Shown here: positions 26,163 through 34,666 of the stretch, one piece after another
Layout: the number at the start of each line of letters is the position of its first letter
Position numbering within the stretch: the stretch's first letter is position 1
Assembly: GCA_963578105.1 (NCBI GenBank)
Contig: CAUZBP010000036.1
Coordinates: 1 to 43,290, forward strand
DNA: 43,290 nucleotides
Direction: 5' to 3'
Source: GCA-2718815 sp963578105
GTDB taxonomy: Bacteria > Planctomycetota > Planctomycetia > Pirellulales > Pirellulaceae
Made by a program: the position numbers and the translations under genes
The notes under the pieces: generated by a model
Databases searched by the model: none
Told to the model about the DNA's origin: nothing
Seen by the model: the letters and a program-made list of their open reading frames with translations, nothing else

Positions 26163-26359
26163 TCAAAGTGGGGAACTTTGGGGACACCTTGAGGAGGACT
26201 GAACCATTACCTTTTGGGAAACAGGTGCGACAAAAGTATAGAACATCTGCTTCCAAAGACGATTGCTTGTATGCTGTAGTAAAAGGACACGGCTAACCGG
26301 AAAGCAAATCGGAACAACGCTCATCGACCCATGCACGAGCGCGATCACGGATCCATTTC

Positions 26360-26692
26360 ATGCCTAAATTTACTCACCACCTTTTTGTTTGCTGCAATCG
26401 AAGGGCACCCGGCGCCCGGCGAGGCTGTTGCGACCCACAAGGAAACGAGGCGTTGCGAAATCTTTTGAAAGCGGAATTGGACCGACGGGGATTGAAACCA
26501 CTCGTGCGGGCAAACAAATCAGGGTGCCTGGACCAGTGTGAACTGGGACCGACGGTCGTAATTTACCCACAAGAGATCTGGTACGGAGGCGTGCAGCCCA
26601 AAGATGTGCCTCGCATCGTTGAAGAAACTATTATCCAGGGCAAAGTCATTCCGGAATTAGTGATTGACGATGAACAATTGAATAAAAAGTAA
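26360..26692 (+). CDS. Thioredoxin-like [2Fe-2S] ferredoxin
   Basis: 110 residues. Pattern: FVCCNRRAPGARRGCCDPQG at the N-terminus, LKAELDRRGL, then SGCLDQCELGPTVVIYPQEI and WYGGVQP. The Cys-rich start plus GCLDxCxxGP is the signature of the thioredoxin-fold 2Fe-2S ferredoxins related to the 24-kDa NADH dehydrogenase subunit; four of these Cys should bind the cluster. It is a soluble electron carrier of unknown partner. Length matches the family. Its ATG overlaps a possible minus-strand ATG. No clear ribosome site. Confidence 0.93.
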   Translation: MPKFTHHLFVCCNRRAPGARRGCCDPQGNEALRNLLKAELDRRGLKPLVRANKSGCLDQCELGPTVVIYPQEIWYGGVQPKDVPRIVEETIIQGKVIPELVIDDEQLNKK

Positions 26693-26844
26693 ATCCTTAC
26701 GTAAAACGCGAACAGCTGTGTATTGCAAGACAAGAAGTAGACGATGCAGAAAATAGCAGTGGATTCAGATTTCCCGGACAACCTGTGTTGCGTGCCTCGC
26801 AACCCGCATTCTACCGTGTTATAAACATGCGCATTGTGAGCGCA

Positions 26845-26874
26845 GTTGCAACGACTCGCGTGCGTCGTTGCGAC
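26845..26874 (+). promoter_or_regulatory. Perfect-stem hairpin / dyad upstream of trkA
   Basis: GTTGCAACGAC (26845-26855), an 8-base loop and GTCGTTGCGAC (26864-26874) pair over 11 positions with one G-U. It lies 44 bases before the trkA ATG and is not followed by a T run, so it is more likely an operator or an mRNA leader structure than a terminator. Confidence 0.5.
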
Positions 26875-26918
26875 AACCATAGACTTCCAAACGACTTCCT
26901 TTCAATCCATTATTATTC

Positions 26919-28265
26919 ATGCGAATTGTTGTACTAGGGGCAGGCACCGTCGGCACATCGATTGCAAACTTGCTTTGCTTGCATGGTCACAGTGTCACGG
27001 TCGTCGACTCAGATGTGGATTACATTCGCCGCGTGAACGAAACCCTGGACATCCGCGCTGTCAGTGGTTCGGCCTCGCAGTCCAGCGTCCTCTTTCAAGC
27101 CGGTGTCATGGGAATCGACCTCTGCCTGGCGGTAACCGGCGATGACGAAGTCAATCTGGTGGCGGCCAGCATGTCAAAAGCCATGGGAGCACGCCGCACG
27201 TTGGCGCGGGTGTTTGCGCCCGTCTTCCGAGACATGAGTACATTTGATTACCAGCGACACTTCAATATTGATCGCCTCTTGAGTCTGGAACATTTGTCGG
27301 CCATGGAACTTGCCCGTGGAATCCGAAATCCCGGGTCGGTCACCATGGAGAACTTCGCAAGAGGAGAGTTGGAAGTTAAGGAAGTCGAGATCGACGAGGA
27401 AACGCCAAGTGTCGGCGTGCCGCTTAAAAATCTAAAGCTTTCCACCGGTATCCGTATTGGTTCGATTCTCCGCGAGGGAAAAATGTGGATTGCGGGCGCC
27501 GAAGACGCCATCCAAGTCGGAGACCGGATTACGCTTATCGGCCAACGCGAAGACATCGATGAAGTCACCGATGTGTTTCGCAAAACAGCCGAACCCAAAA
27601 TCGGGGTCGTCATCGCAGGTGGGGGTGAGACGGGTTATCACTTGGCTCAATCCCTGGAAGGTGAACGCTGCGCGGTGGTCGTCATGGAGTCTTCAGAGGA
27701 ACGATGTAAATTTCTTGCAGCGAATCTTAAACGATCCACGGTGCTACAGGTCGACGCGACCCGTCGTGCGGTACTTGAAGAAGAACGTGTTGGCAGCGCC
27801 GACGTTTTTGTCGCCTGCACAGGAGACGATGAAAACAATATCATGGCGGGAGTGGAAGCTCGAGAGATTGGAGCCAAACGCATCATGTCAATTGTGGGTC
27901 GGCCCGATTATGCCAACGTTGTCGGTAAATTGGGGATTGATTTGGCTGTCAGCCCCCGCGAGGTGATGGCCCGGCAGGTGATGAGTTTTCTTAACTCCGG
28001 TCCTGTCATCTCACGTTCCTCACTTCCAGGCGGCTCCATCGAAGTTCTGGAAATCGAAGTCATCCAAGGAGCGCCGGCGACGGAACATGTACTCGCCAAT
28101 CTACCGCTGCCCAGTGCTTGTCTCATCGCTGCCGTCATGAAGGAAGACTACGTGAGTGTCCCTGGTGCTGATGACCGGCTGGTGGCCGGAGACACGGTTG
28201 TAGCATTAGTGGACGATTCTGCCGTCGAAGACATCATCAGTTTGTTTGACATCAACGGTGCCTGA
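26919..28265 (+). CDS. trkA: Trk potassium-uptake regulatory subunit TrkA
   Basis: 448 residues, the usual length for duplicated TrkA. Each half has an RCK-N Rossmann domain and an RCK-C domain. The first nucleotide site is VVLGAGTVGTSIANLL with the acidic strand end VVDSD; the second is VVIAGGGETGYHLAQSL with VVMES. Signature pieces such as AVTGDDEVNLVAASMSKAMG and VACTGDDENNIMAGVEARE are present. TrkA is a peripheral cytoplasmic protein that binds NAD(H) and ATP/ADP and gates the TrkH channel. trkH starts five bases after its stop, so the pair is one operon. The hairpin at 26845-26874 is the only leader element seen. Confidence 0.97.
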   Translation: MRIVVLGAGTVGTSIANLLCLHGHSVTVVDSDVDYIRRVNETLDIRAVSGSASQSSVLFQAGVMGIDLCLAVTGDDEVNLVAASMSKAMGARRTLARVFAPVFRDMSTFDYQRHFNIDRLLSLEHLSAMELARGIRNPGSVTMENFARGELEVKEVEIDEETPSVGVPLKNLKLSTGIRIGSILREGKMWIAGAEDAIQVGDRITLIGQREDIDEVTDVFRKTAEPKIGVVIAGGGETGYHLAQSLEGERCAVVVMESSEERCKFLAANLKRSTVLQVDATRRAVLEEERVGSADVFVACTGDDENNIMAGVEAREIGAKRIMSIVGRPDYANVVGKLGIDLAVSPREVMARQVMSFLNSGPVISRSSLPGGSIEVLEIEVIQGAPATEHVLANLPLPSACLIAAVMKEDYVSVPGADDRLVAGDTVVALVDDSAVEDIISLFDINGA

Positions 28266-28270
28266 TCACC

Positions 28271-30121
28271 ATGAATCTTCGCCTTGTCGCCAGGCAACTC
28301 GGGATCATCAGCCTTCTAATCAGCGCTACGATGCTGTGCAGCCTTCCGTGGGCTTTTTCGTCGATCGGGCAGGCTGCTGAAGACGGAGGCTCCACCGCAG
28401 CGAGCATGGAGGGGCGCGGATTGACTGCAATTTTATGCAGCATCTCCGTCTGTTTGCTGGTGGGACTGTTACTGATTCGGTGGGGGCGACAGGCTACGGG
28501 CCAACTCTATCGCAAAGAAGCCATGGCCGTCGTCGGGTTGAGCTGGTTTTTGGCAACCCTATTAGGAGCACTTCCCTTCTGGCTAAGCGGGGTTTACCGA
28601 GGACCTGCGATCCGGATATTCGACTCCAGTGCGATTCCTCTGCTTTATGATGATCGTTTCTTTGGCTTACAACCCTGGCAGCCACAGCAAGCTGTGACAA
28701 AAGACCAAGGCGTTGTTTTGCGTACCCTCTTACAAGCAGGGTTCGAAGGCCTGACCGAAAACCAACTGATAGAACAGTCCCGGCTAAAGAAGTCCGCCGA
28801 AATCTTGCGACAACTGCGGTCCACGAACGCCCTGTGGAAATCGGCAATTCACGAAAACAGAAACCATTCCTCAGATTCTGAACATTCACAATTTCAGATT
28901 CGTTGGATCAAAGCAACTTTTGTCGATGCTCTATTCGAATCTCAGTCCGGCTTCAGTACAACTGGAGCGACGATTATTTCCGATCTTGAAGACCCTCGTC
29001 TCGTACCGCGCTGTATTCTATTCTGGCGGAGCAGTACTCACTTCCTGGGAGGGCTGGGAATCATCGTCTTGTTTGTGGCCATCCTCGGCCAGGGATCGGC
29101 TGGCAAAGCGCTCATGCGCGCCGAAATGCCGGGACCTAACAAGGAGGGAACGCAAACAAGGATGCAACAGACCGCGCAAATATTCGCGGCAATCTATGGT
29201 GGCCTTACAATACTGCTGACCTTGCTTCTCTACATCGAAGGGCTTCCTCTGTTCGATGCGTTGTGTCATGCGTTTGGCACCATGGCTACCGGAGGATTTA
29301 GTACCTACAACAAAAGTGTTGGCCACTTCGACAGTGCATTAATCGACTACACCATTGTGGTCTTCATGATCCTGGCAGGAACAAACTTCGCCCTGTTATA
29401 CGCCGTCTGTTGCTTCAAACCGAAAAAGCTGTTTTTCAATGTTGAATGGCGAACCTACATGGGTGTCATCCTCTTGGCCACCTTGCTGATCGTGGGGTTG
29501 GGACTGGCCCACGAACACTTTGACACCTATTCCGAGGCTTTTCGGCACGGATTGTTTCAGGTTGTGGCAATCCTGACGACCACTGGTTTTGGCACACGTG
29601 ACTTTGATGCCTGGAGCAACATGGGAAGAGCAGTCTTGCTCTTGTTGATGTTCTGCGGTGGCTGTGCCGGAAGTACGGGGGGTGGCATGAAGGTCATTCG
29701 ACACATTCTGTTTTTGAAGACCCTGCGATTGGAAGTGGAACAAGCTTTTCATCCCACGGTCGTGCGCACCCTACGTCTGGGCGGAGAAAACATCGAAGGC
29801 CCGGGCCTCCGAAGAAATATTCTGGTTTATTTTGGATTGATTCTCGTGTGTTTTATCTTCAGTTGGATGGCCATCGTCACGTTTGAACCGGATGCCACCT
29901 GGGGTGATACCGTCGAGCACAAGTTGATCGACAGTGCGAGTGCGGTCGCCGCAACGCTGAACAACATCGGGCCGGGACTCGGTACGGTCGGTGCTACCCA
30001 GAATTACGGGCACTTCAGCTGGCCAAGTAAACTTCTGTTTACCTGGCTGATGATGGTAGGCCGACTGGAGATTTTCGTGATCTTGGTTCTTTTCTGGCCT
30101 CGGTTTTGGAGATCCCTATAA
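28271..30121 (+). CDS. trkH: Trk potassium-uptake channel subunit TrkH, with large insert
   Basis: 616 residues, clearly longer than usual (about 480-500). Four M1-P-M2 repeats can be followed by their filters: ESQSGFSTTGATII, GTMATGGFSTYN, ILTTTGFGTRDF and NNIGPGLGTVG. The GGCAGSTGGGMKVIRH loop is also typical. The extra length lies mainly between the first outer helix (about residue 108) and the first pore helix (about 215): roughly 105 mostly hydrophilic residues containing a helical stretch (LRTLLQAGFEGLTENQLIEQ, SRLKKSAEILRQLRS). TrkH forms the K+ pore in the inner membrane, as a dimer over a TrkA ring. Co-transcribed with trkA. Confidence 0.95.
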   Translation: MNLRLVARQLGIISLLISATMLCSLPWAFSSIGQAAEDGGSTAASMEGRGLTAILCSISVCLLVGLLLIRWGRQATGQLYRKEAMAVVGLSWFLATLLGALPFWLSGVYRGPAIRIFDSSAIPLLYDDRFFGLQPWQPQQAVTKDQGVVLRTLLQAGFEGLTENQLIEQSRLKKSAEILRQLRSTNALWKSAIHENRNHSSDSEHSQFQIRWIKATFVDALFESQSGFSTTGATIISDLEDPRLVPRCILFWRSSTHFLGGLGIIVLFVAILGQGSAGKALMRAEMPGPNKEGTQTRMQQTAQIFAAIYGGLTILLTLLLYIEGLPLFDALCHAFGTMATGGFSTYNKSVGHFDSALIDYTIVVFMILAGTNFALLYAVCCFKPKKLFFNVEWRTYMGVILLATLLIVGLGLAHEHFDTYSEAFRHGLFQVVAILTTTGFGTRDFDAWSNMGRAVLLLLMFCGGCAGSTGGGMKVIRHILFLKTLRLEVEQAFHPTVVRTLRLGGENIEGPGLRRNILVYFGLILVCFIFSWMAIVTFEPDATWGDTVEHKLIDSASAVAATLNNIGPGLGTVGATQNYGHFSWPSKLLFTWLMMVGRLEIFVILVLFWPRFWRSL

Positions 30122-30599
30122 TCGGTAGAGGTCGGAAAATTCACCTGCATCCCAACAACGCTCCGCTCGCTGTGATTTTTCCGGAGCGACTGTTAAGACT
30201 TCTTAACGTGCGTTCGGCCTCTCCAAACCGGTTGCTGACGAGTCCCTGAGACTTGTGGAAATCACCGGAAAGTACTTGGATTTCCCAGGATTTGTCAGTC
30301 AGTGACCAATCCCACGTGGAACAACGGGTCCAAATGGCCGCCAACGTTTGAAAGGATTTGTTGACACGACAACCCCCCAAGTGACCTGTCGCAGTGATGA
30401 TTGAACAATGCGTGCAAGGGGCAGCCGTCCAGGTGTAGTGGACATGCCGGAAAAGGCGCCTCCACGGGAATCGATACCGCGAAAAGGTGTCTCACGTCCA
30501 AGGGGATGTCAATGAGGGACCGGTTTTGAACCGATCTAAAATAAATCGAAATCATCGACTGCTGCGCTTGTTTGCGGCTATTAGGCCACGTAAAATTCA
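30122..30599. other. Spacer after trkH
   Basis: About 480 bases without a recognisable gene. A GC-rich 7-bp inverted repeat (30159-30165 with 30182-30188, 16-base loop) lies 38 bases after trkH and could weakly stop transcription, but lacks a T tract. Confidence 0.4.
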
Positions 30600-32360
30600 A
30601 TGCTCTTGCATCGCGTCCTTGTCGGAGGACCTGAAGGTTTGTCTGAGAAGCCAAGACTCCTTTGTTTAAGTGATTCGGAAGACCAGCAAAACTGCCTTCC
30701 CGAGATGATACGCGAGTCTTTCGACATCGTCCGCCAGCCGTGTGCAAATGAGGCACTCTCCAGCTTTCAAGAGGGCGGTTACGTTGGACTCTATATCGCT
30801 TCCGCCCATCTCGACGGAATTCAACGTCTGGTCGAACTGCTACATCACGATTGCGTGCTGGAAGGCATGCCTGACGGCGTCGCTTTGCTGGACGAAGACA
30901 ACACCATCATCTGGGCAAATAACCCGCTGAAACAATGGACCGTGATCGAAGATGCCCTTGACACCAACTTTTATTCCGCCCTGGGAAGTCCCGAAATCCT
31001 CGGTCCGGATTTCTGTCCTTTCCATACCGCGCTGGCGACCAGGAAAGACAGCAGTTCGATCCTTCGAACCAGCGATAATCTTTACCTTCACGTGCATGCG
31101 GCACCGTTGATGGAAGGACAATTTTCCTTTCGCCACCTGATTGTCGCCATTCGAGACGTCACAGGCGACGTGCTACAAAGACAAAAACTGGAAGCGATCC
31201 ACAAGGCAGGGATTGAACTGGCTGATCTTACTGCCAAAGAAGTTTTCGACATGACGATCGACGAACGTGTCGAACTGTTAAAGTCCAACATCCTCCACTT
31301 CACGAAAGATCTCTTAAACTTCAACGTCGCCGAAATTCGCTTGTTGGACGAAAAGACTAACAAACTCGAATCGTTGTTGTCGGTCGGCCTGGACGGAGAA
31401 GCGGTGAATCGGAAACTCCAAGCGAAGCCCCAGGAAAACGGAGTGACCGGTTTCGTAGCCGCCACAGGGAAGAGCTATCTGTGTGAAGACACCGCCGAAG
31501 ACCCCCTTTACCTGGAAGGCCTCAAAGGTGCAAGAAGTTCTTTAACGGTGCCACTCGTTTTTCATGACGTGGTGATTGGAACTTTCAATGTCGAAAGTCC
31601 CGAAACCCGAGCCTTTTCAGAAAGTGACTTGCAATTCCTAGAACTCTTTTCGCGCGACGTAGCTGTGGCACTCAACACGCTCGAGTTGCTCGTGGCACAA
31701 AAAGCCAACGCCGTCCAGGAAAATGTCGAAGCAATTCATAGCGCGGTCGCCAAACCGGTAGACATCATCCTGAACAATGCTGTCAATGTCATGGAAAAAT
31801 TCATCGGCTATGAACACGAATTGCGCGAGATGCTGGAAGAAATCTTAAAAAGCGCCCGTGAAGTCAAGCAGACAATCCAAAAGGTCGGCCAGCAAATGAC
31901 ACCGGCCGAGGCAGTACCAGCCTCTCTACAATTGCCTAAGCATCCTCTGTTAAAAAATTGTCGTGTCCTGGTCGCCGACGGTGATGATGTCGTCCGTGAT
32001 GCAGCACATGATCTGTTGGAAAAGCATGGCTGCGTTGTCGAAACCGCCCACACCGGAGACGAAGCAATCCACATGGTGCGTCATACTGCCAACGAAGATG
32101 CTTACGATGTCATCTTGGCCGATGTCCGTCTGTCAGACATGTCAGGGAACGAGTTGTACCTGGAACTGAAAAAACTTCTCGACCATGTGCCGTTGATCCT
32201 GATGAGCGGATTCGGGTACGATCCGGGACACTCCGTGGTCAAAGCACGTCAGGCAGGGCTGAACACAAACGCAGTTTTGTTTAAGCCGTTCCGTTTGGAC
32301 GCGCTATTGGAAACTGTCGAAAACAGGCTGAAAAGCACGACGCGCTTGTCGCAAACCTGA
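30600..32360 (+). CDS. PAS-GAF-receiver signalling protein without kinase ATPase domain
   Basis: 586 residues. Residues about 15-70 resemble a receiver that has lost its phospho-Asp (LYIAS where LhhhD is expected). A PAS domain follows (EGMPDGVALLDEDNTIIWAN), then a coiled linker, a GAF domain about 225-365 (LNFNVAEIRLLDE, RSSLTVPLVFHDVVIGTFNV), a helical hairpin like a dimerisation domain (IHSAVAKPVDIILNNAVNVM) and a C-terminal receiver about 455-580 with DGDD, phospho-Asp in VILADVRLSDMSG and Lys in VLFKPF. No HATPase domain exists, so it cannot autophosphorylate; it may sense a ligand and receive phosphate from an unlinked kinase. No DNA-binding or output enzyme domain is seen. The ATG at 30600 is likely but unsupported by a ribosome site. 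Confidence 0.85.
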   Translation: MLLHRVLVGGPEGLSEKPRLLCLSDSEDQQNCLPEMIRESFDIVRQPCANEALSSFQEGGYVGLYIASAHLDGIQRLVELLHHDCVLEGMPDGVALLDEDNTIIWANNPLKQWTVIEDALDTNFYSALGSPEILGPDFCPFHTALATRKDSSSILRTSDNLYLHVHAAPLMEGQFSFRHLIVAIRDVTGDVLQRQKLEAIHKAGIELADLTAKEVFDMTIDERVELLKSNILHFTKDLLNFNVAEIRLLDEKTNKLESLLSVGLDGEAVNRKLQAKPQENGVTGFVAATGKSYLCEDTAEDPLYLEGLKGARSSLTVPLVFHDVVIGTFNVESPETRAFSESDLQFLELFSRDVAVALNTLELLVAQKANAVQENVEAIHSAVAKPVDIILNNAVNVMEKFIGYEHELREMLEEILKSAREVKQTIQKVGQQMTPAEAVPASLQLPKHPLLKNCRVLVADGDDVVRDAAHDLLEKHGCVVETAHTGDEAIHMVRHTANEDAYDVILADVRLSDMSGNELYLELKKLLDHVPLILMSGFGYDPGHSVVKARQAGLNTNAVLFKPFRLDALLETVENRLKSTTRLSQT

Positions 32361-32610
32361 TCGGTTCGGGCTGCCGCCTGGAGGATACGACCTGGAAGCG
32401 GATTTGAAGGATCCACTTTGTCTGCCGCAATGGTGCAAATACTCATAAACGGCCTCAGACAAATTTCAGCCAACTCCGACACGTGCTCCAGTTGCGGTCG
32501 GGATCGCCCTTCGGTGAATGCGGAGCTTCACCTTTCTCTGCCATACAGGTGGAAGCTGCGCCAACGGTTGTCGACGTCCCTGCTCCTCAACCCACCTCCA
32601 TTTTTCCTCC

Positions 32611-33798
32611 ATGTTCATTGTTAACTTGCTACTGGGAATCATAGCCCTACTCGGCCACTTTGCATTTTGGACCGCGGCATCCAATCGCTTACATGCTACT
32701 GCCTTGCCTCGCGGTCGGGTAAAAGTCGCAAGGACCGTCATCTATACGATCACTTTTTTGATACCCCTTTTGTTTCTCCAGCACTATGTGCGTAATGCAA
32801 CTTGGGGATTCGACAATCGGGCGTTGTTCAGCTCCTCGTTACTCCAGGTTTATCTGGGTCTCTGCTGGATCTTCGCTGTGCGCACGGTTGTGTTATGGTT
32901 GGGACAACAACTGTGGGCAACGAACCCGCTGCTGCTGAAATCCAATCACACCGAGGTTGTCAATATCGCTCGTTGCCTGAAACAAAATCTCGCAGAAAGC
33001 AGAAAAGCTATTTTGCTGTCCCGAATTCCAGGAAACCAACTTTATGAGTTGACCACGAATGTAAAAACACTCCGGATTCCCCGACTTCCCGAGGAACTGG
33101 ATGGACTCAGCATCACACATTTCTCAGACCTGCATCTGACGGGTCAGTTGTCACGGAAGTTTTATGAAGAAATAATTCGCCGCGCCAATCAATTTCAGTC
33201 GGACCTGGTGATGATCTCCGGAGACCTGGTGGACCACCCCAAATGCATCTCCTGGCTGCCGGAAACGTTGGGAACATTGCGCGCACAACACGGTGTCTAC
33301 TACATCTTTGGCAATCACGAAAAACGCATGCAAAACGAACATGTCCTGCAGCTAGACGAGCAATTACAGCAACTGGGACTGGTCTCCTTGACCGGCCACT
33401 GGACACAACTCAAGCTGAAGGGCAGGCAACTCATTCTGGCAGGCAACGCGAGGCCTTGGTTTACAGAGTGCCCCGACATGGAAAGTTGTCCGTCGCGCGA
33501 GCCCAATGCGGGTCAACTGCGGATTCTTTTGTCACACAGTCCGGACCAATTCGTGTGGGCTAATTCTTACGATTTCGACCTGCTCTTGGCAGGCCATACA
33601 CACGGGGGCCAGATTCGATTCCCGGTGATTGGTCCTGTGGTCACTCCCAGTTGGTACGGGACAAAATTTGCATCCGGTGTCTTTTACCAGGAACCTACCC
33701 TCATGCACGTTACCCGGGGAATCGCCGGCACGACCCCTCTTCGTATCAACTGCCGCCCGGAACTGAGTCAACTGGTGTTGCGCACTTCGGCCCAATAG
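32611..33798 (+). CDS. Membrane-anchored calcineurin-like metallophosphoesterase (YkuE/LpxH-like)
   Basis: 395 residues from the ATG at 32611, chosen because the product then opens with a membrane helix (MFIVNLLLGIIALLGHFAFW); two more helices follow before residue 120. The catalytic domain has all metal motifs: FSDLHLTG, SGDLVDHP, GNHEKR, an internal His region (LLSHSP) and AGHTHGGQ. Relatives dephosphorylate lipid or nucleotide phosphodiesters at the membrane; the substrate is not determined by sequence. The leader is pyrimidine-rich without Shine-Dalgarno. It is followed by a convergent gene 15 bases away. Confidence 0.92.
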   Translation: MFIVNLLLGIIALLGHFAFWTAASNRLHATALPRGRVKVARTVIYTITFLIPLLFLQHYVRNATWGFDNRALFSSSLLQVYLGLCWIFAVRTVVLWLGQQLWATNPLLLKSNHTEVVNIARCLKQNLAESRKAILLSRIPGNQLYELTTNVKTLRIPRLPEELDGLSITHFSDLHLTGQLSRKFYEEIIRRANQFQSDLVMISGDLVDHPKCISWLPETLGTLRAQHGVYYIFGNHEKRMQNEHVLQLDEQLQQLGLVSLTGHWTQLKLKGRQLILAGNARPWFTECPDMESCPSREPNAGQLRILLSHSPDQFVWANSYDFDLLLAGHTHGGQIRFPVIGPVVTPSWYGTKFASGVFYQEPTLMHVTRGIAGTTPLRINCRPELSQLVLRTSAQ

Positions 33799-33813
33799 TC
33801 CGACCTGTCGCAC

Positions 33814-34149
33814 TCATTTGCTTTTCGACTCAAATCTCTCCTTGAATCGATCCAACAAATAGTACCGGGAAAGGCAGTCCATCAACTCGTACAAGCCATG
33901 TTCGCCAAAATTGTAAATTTCCAGAAGTTGATTTCGCTGGAGACTGACCAATTCGCTGAGTCTTACAATCTGAAATCTGGACTCCTCCAGAATATTAATC
34001 GTGCGTAAAGAAAGCCCCAGCATTTCCATTTCGGCCACCGCGTCGCCACGCTGGATTCCACGCGAAATGGCAACCCTAGCTTCCTGAGAAATCTGCTCGA
34101 CATCGTCTATCTGTGGAGTACCGGAAGTTGAATTTTCTGGACGAATCAT
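33814..34149 (-). CDS. Small protein with RNA polymerase alpha C-terminal-like domain
   Basis: 111 residues from ATG 34147-34149 (MIRPENSTSGTPQIDD); the frame extends further up but without coding character. Residues about 50-105 read LGLSLRTINILEESRFQIVR, LSELVSLQRNQLLEIYNFGE, HGLYELMDCL, closely following the alpha-CTD plan (L-x-L-S-x-R-(S/T)-x-N-x-L, then a helix-hairpin-helix with NFG). No alpha N-terminal domain is present. Such stand-alone alpha-CTD proteins occur in planctomycetes; they could bind UP-type DNA or activators and tune transcription, or simply be a helix-hairpin-helix DNA-binding protein. Convergent with the phosphoesterase gene. Confidence 0.75.
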   Translation of the reverse strand: MIRPENSTSGTPQIDDVEQISQEARVAISRGIQRGDAVAEMEMLGLSLRTINILEESRFQIVRLSELVSLQRNQLLEIYNFGEHGLYELMDCLSRYYLLDRFKERFESKSK

Positions 34150-34666
34150 GACCCGAAACTCACTGGACTGACCGAAAACTCCACCTGTCTTCGACCCTTC
34201 GCAAAGACCCTTCGCAAAAATGTTCGCTAAGCACTGAAGCAGCGGTACCGCTGAAAACGTGTTTTCTTCAACGGGACAAGACAAAGCCACGCACCGGCAA
34301 GCTTATCTTTTCGGGATGGTTCAACGACTGGAGCAGTGGGATGCTCCATGAGAGAGGCATTTTCTTCACCATTACAAAATGCTCAAGAAAATTATAGGTA
34401 CTGAGCTCGAAAATTGCAACTTTTGAGGCTGCGAGAATTCCACACCAAACCTGATCGGACCAACCATCCTTCCGTGTTTCCCCAAAGTAAGTCGTCAAGC
34501 AGCAGTCCCGTGTCCATTTTCTATCGACACGCGAACAAGCCTGCTTTCCACGGTTCTTTTCGGTGATCCGTAGTGGACACGTGGACAGAAGTTGCCAAAA
34601 TTATGCTACGAGTTTTTTCTTCTGGCGGATCGCGACCCTGGTCCGCAGAAGTTCGACACCTAAGTC
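34150..34666. other. Divergent region upstream of aroB
   Basis: About 520 bases with no motif-bearing gene. A 76-codon minus-strand frame (34268-34498) lacks any recognised feature. Promoters for aroB and the alpha-CTD-like gene are expected here but none is clear. Confidence 0.4.

Noticed and set aside
30159..30188. 7-bp GC inverted repeat after trkH as intrinsic terminator
   Set aside because: Loop of 16 bases and no T tract; too weak to call.
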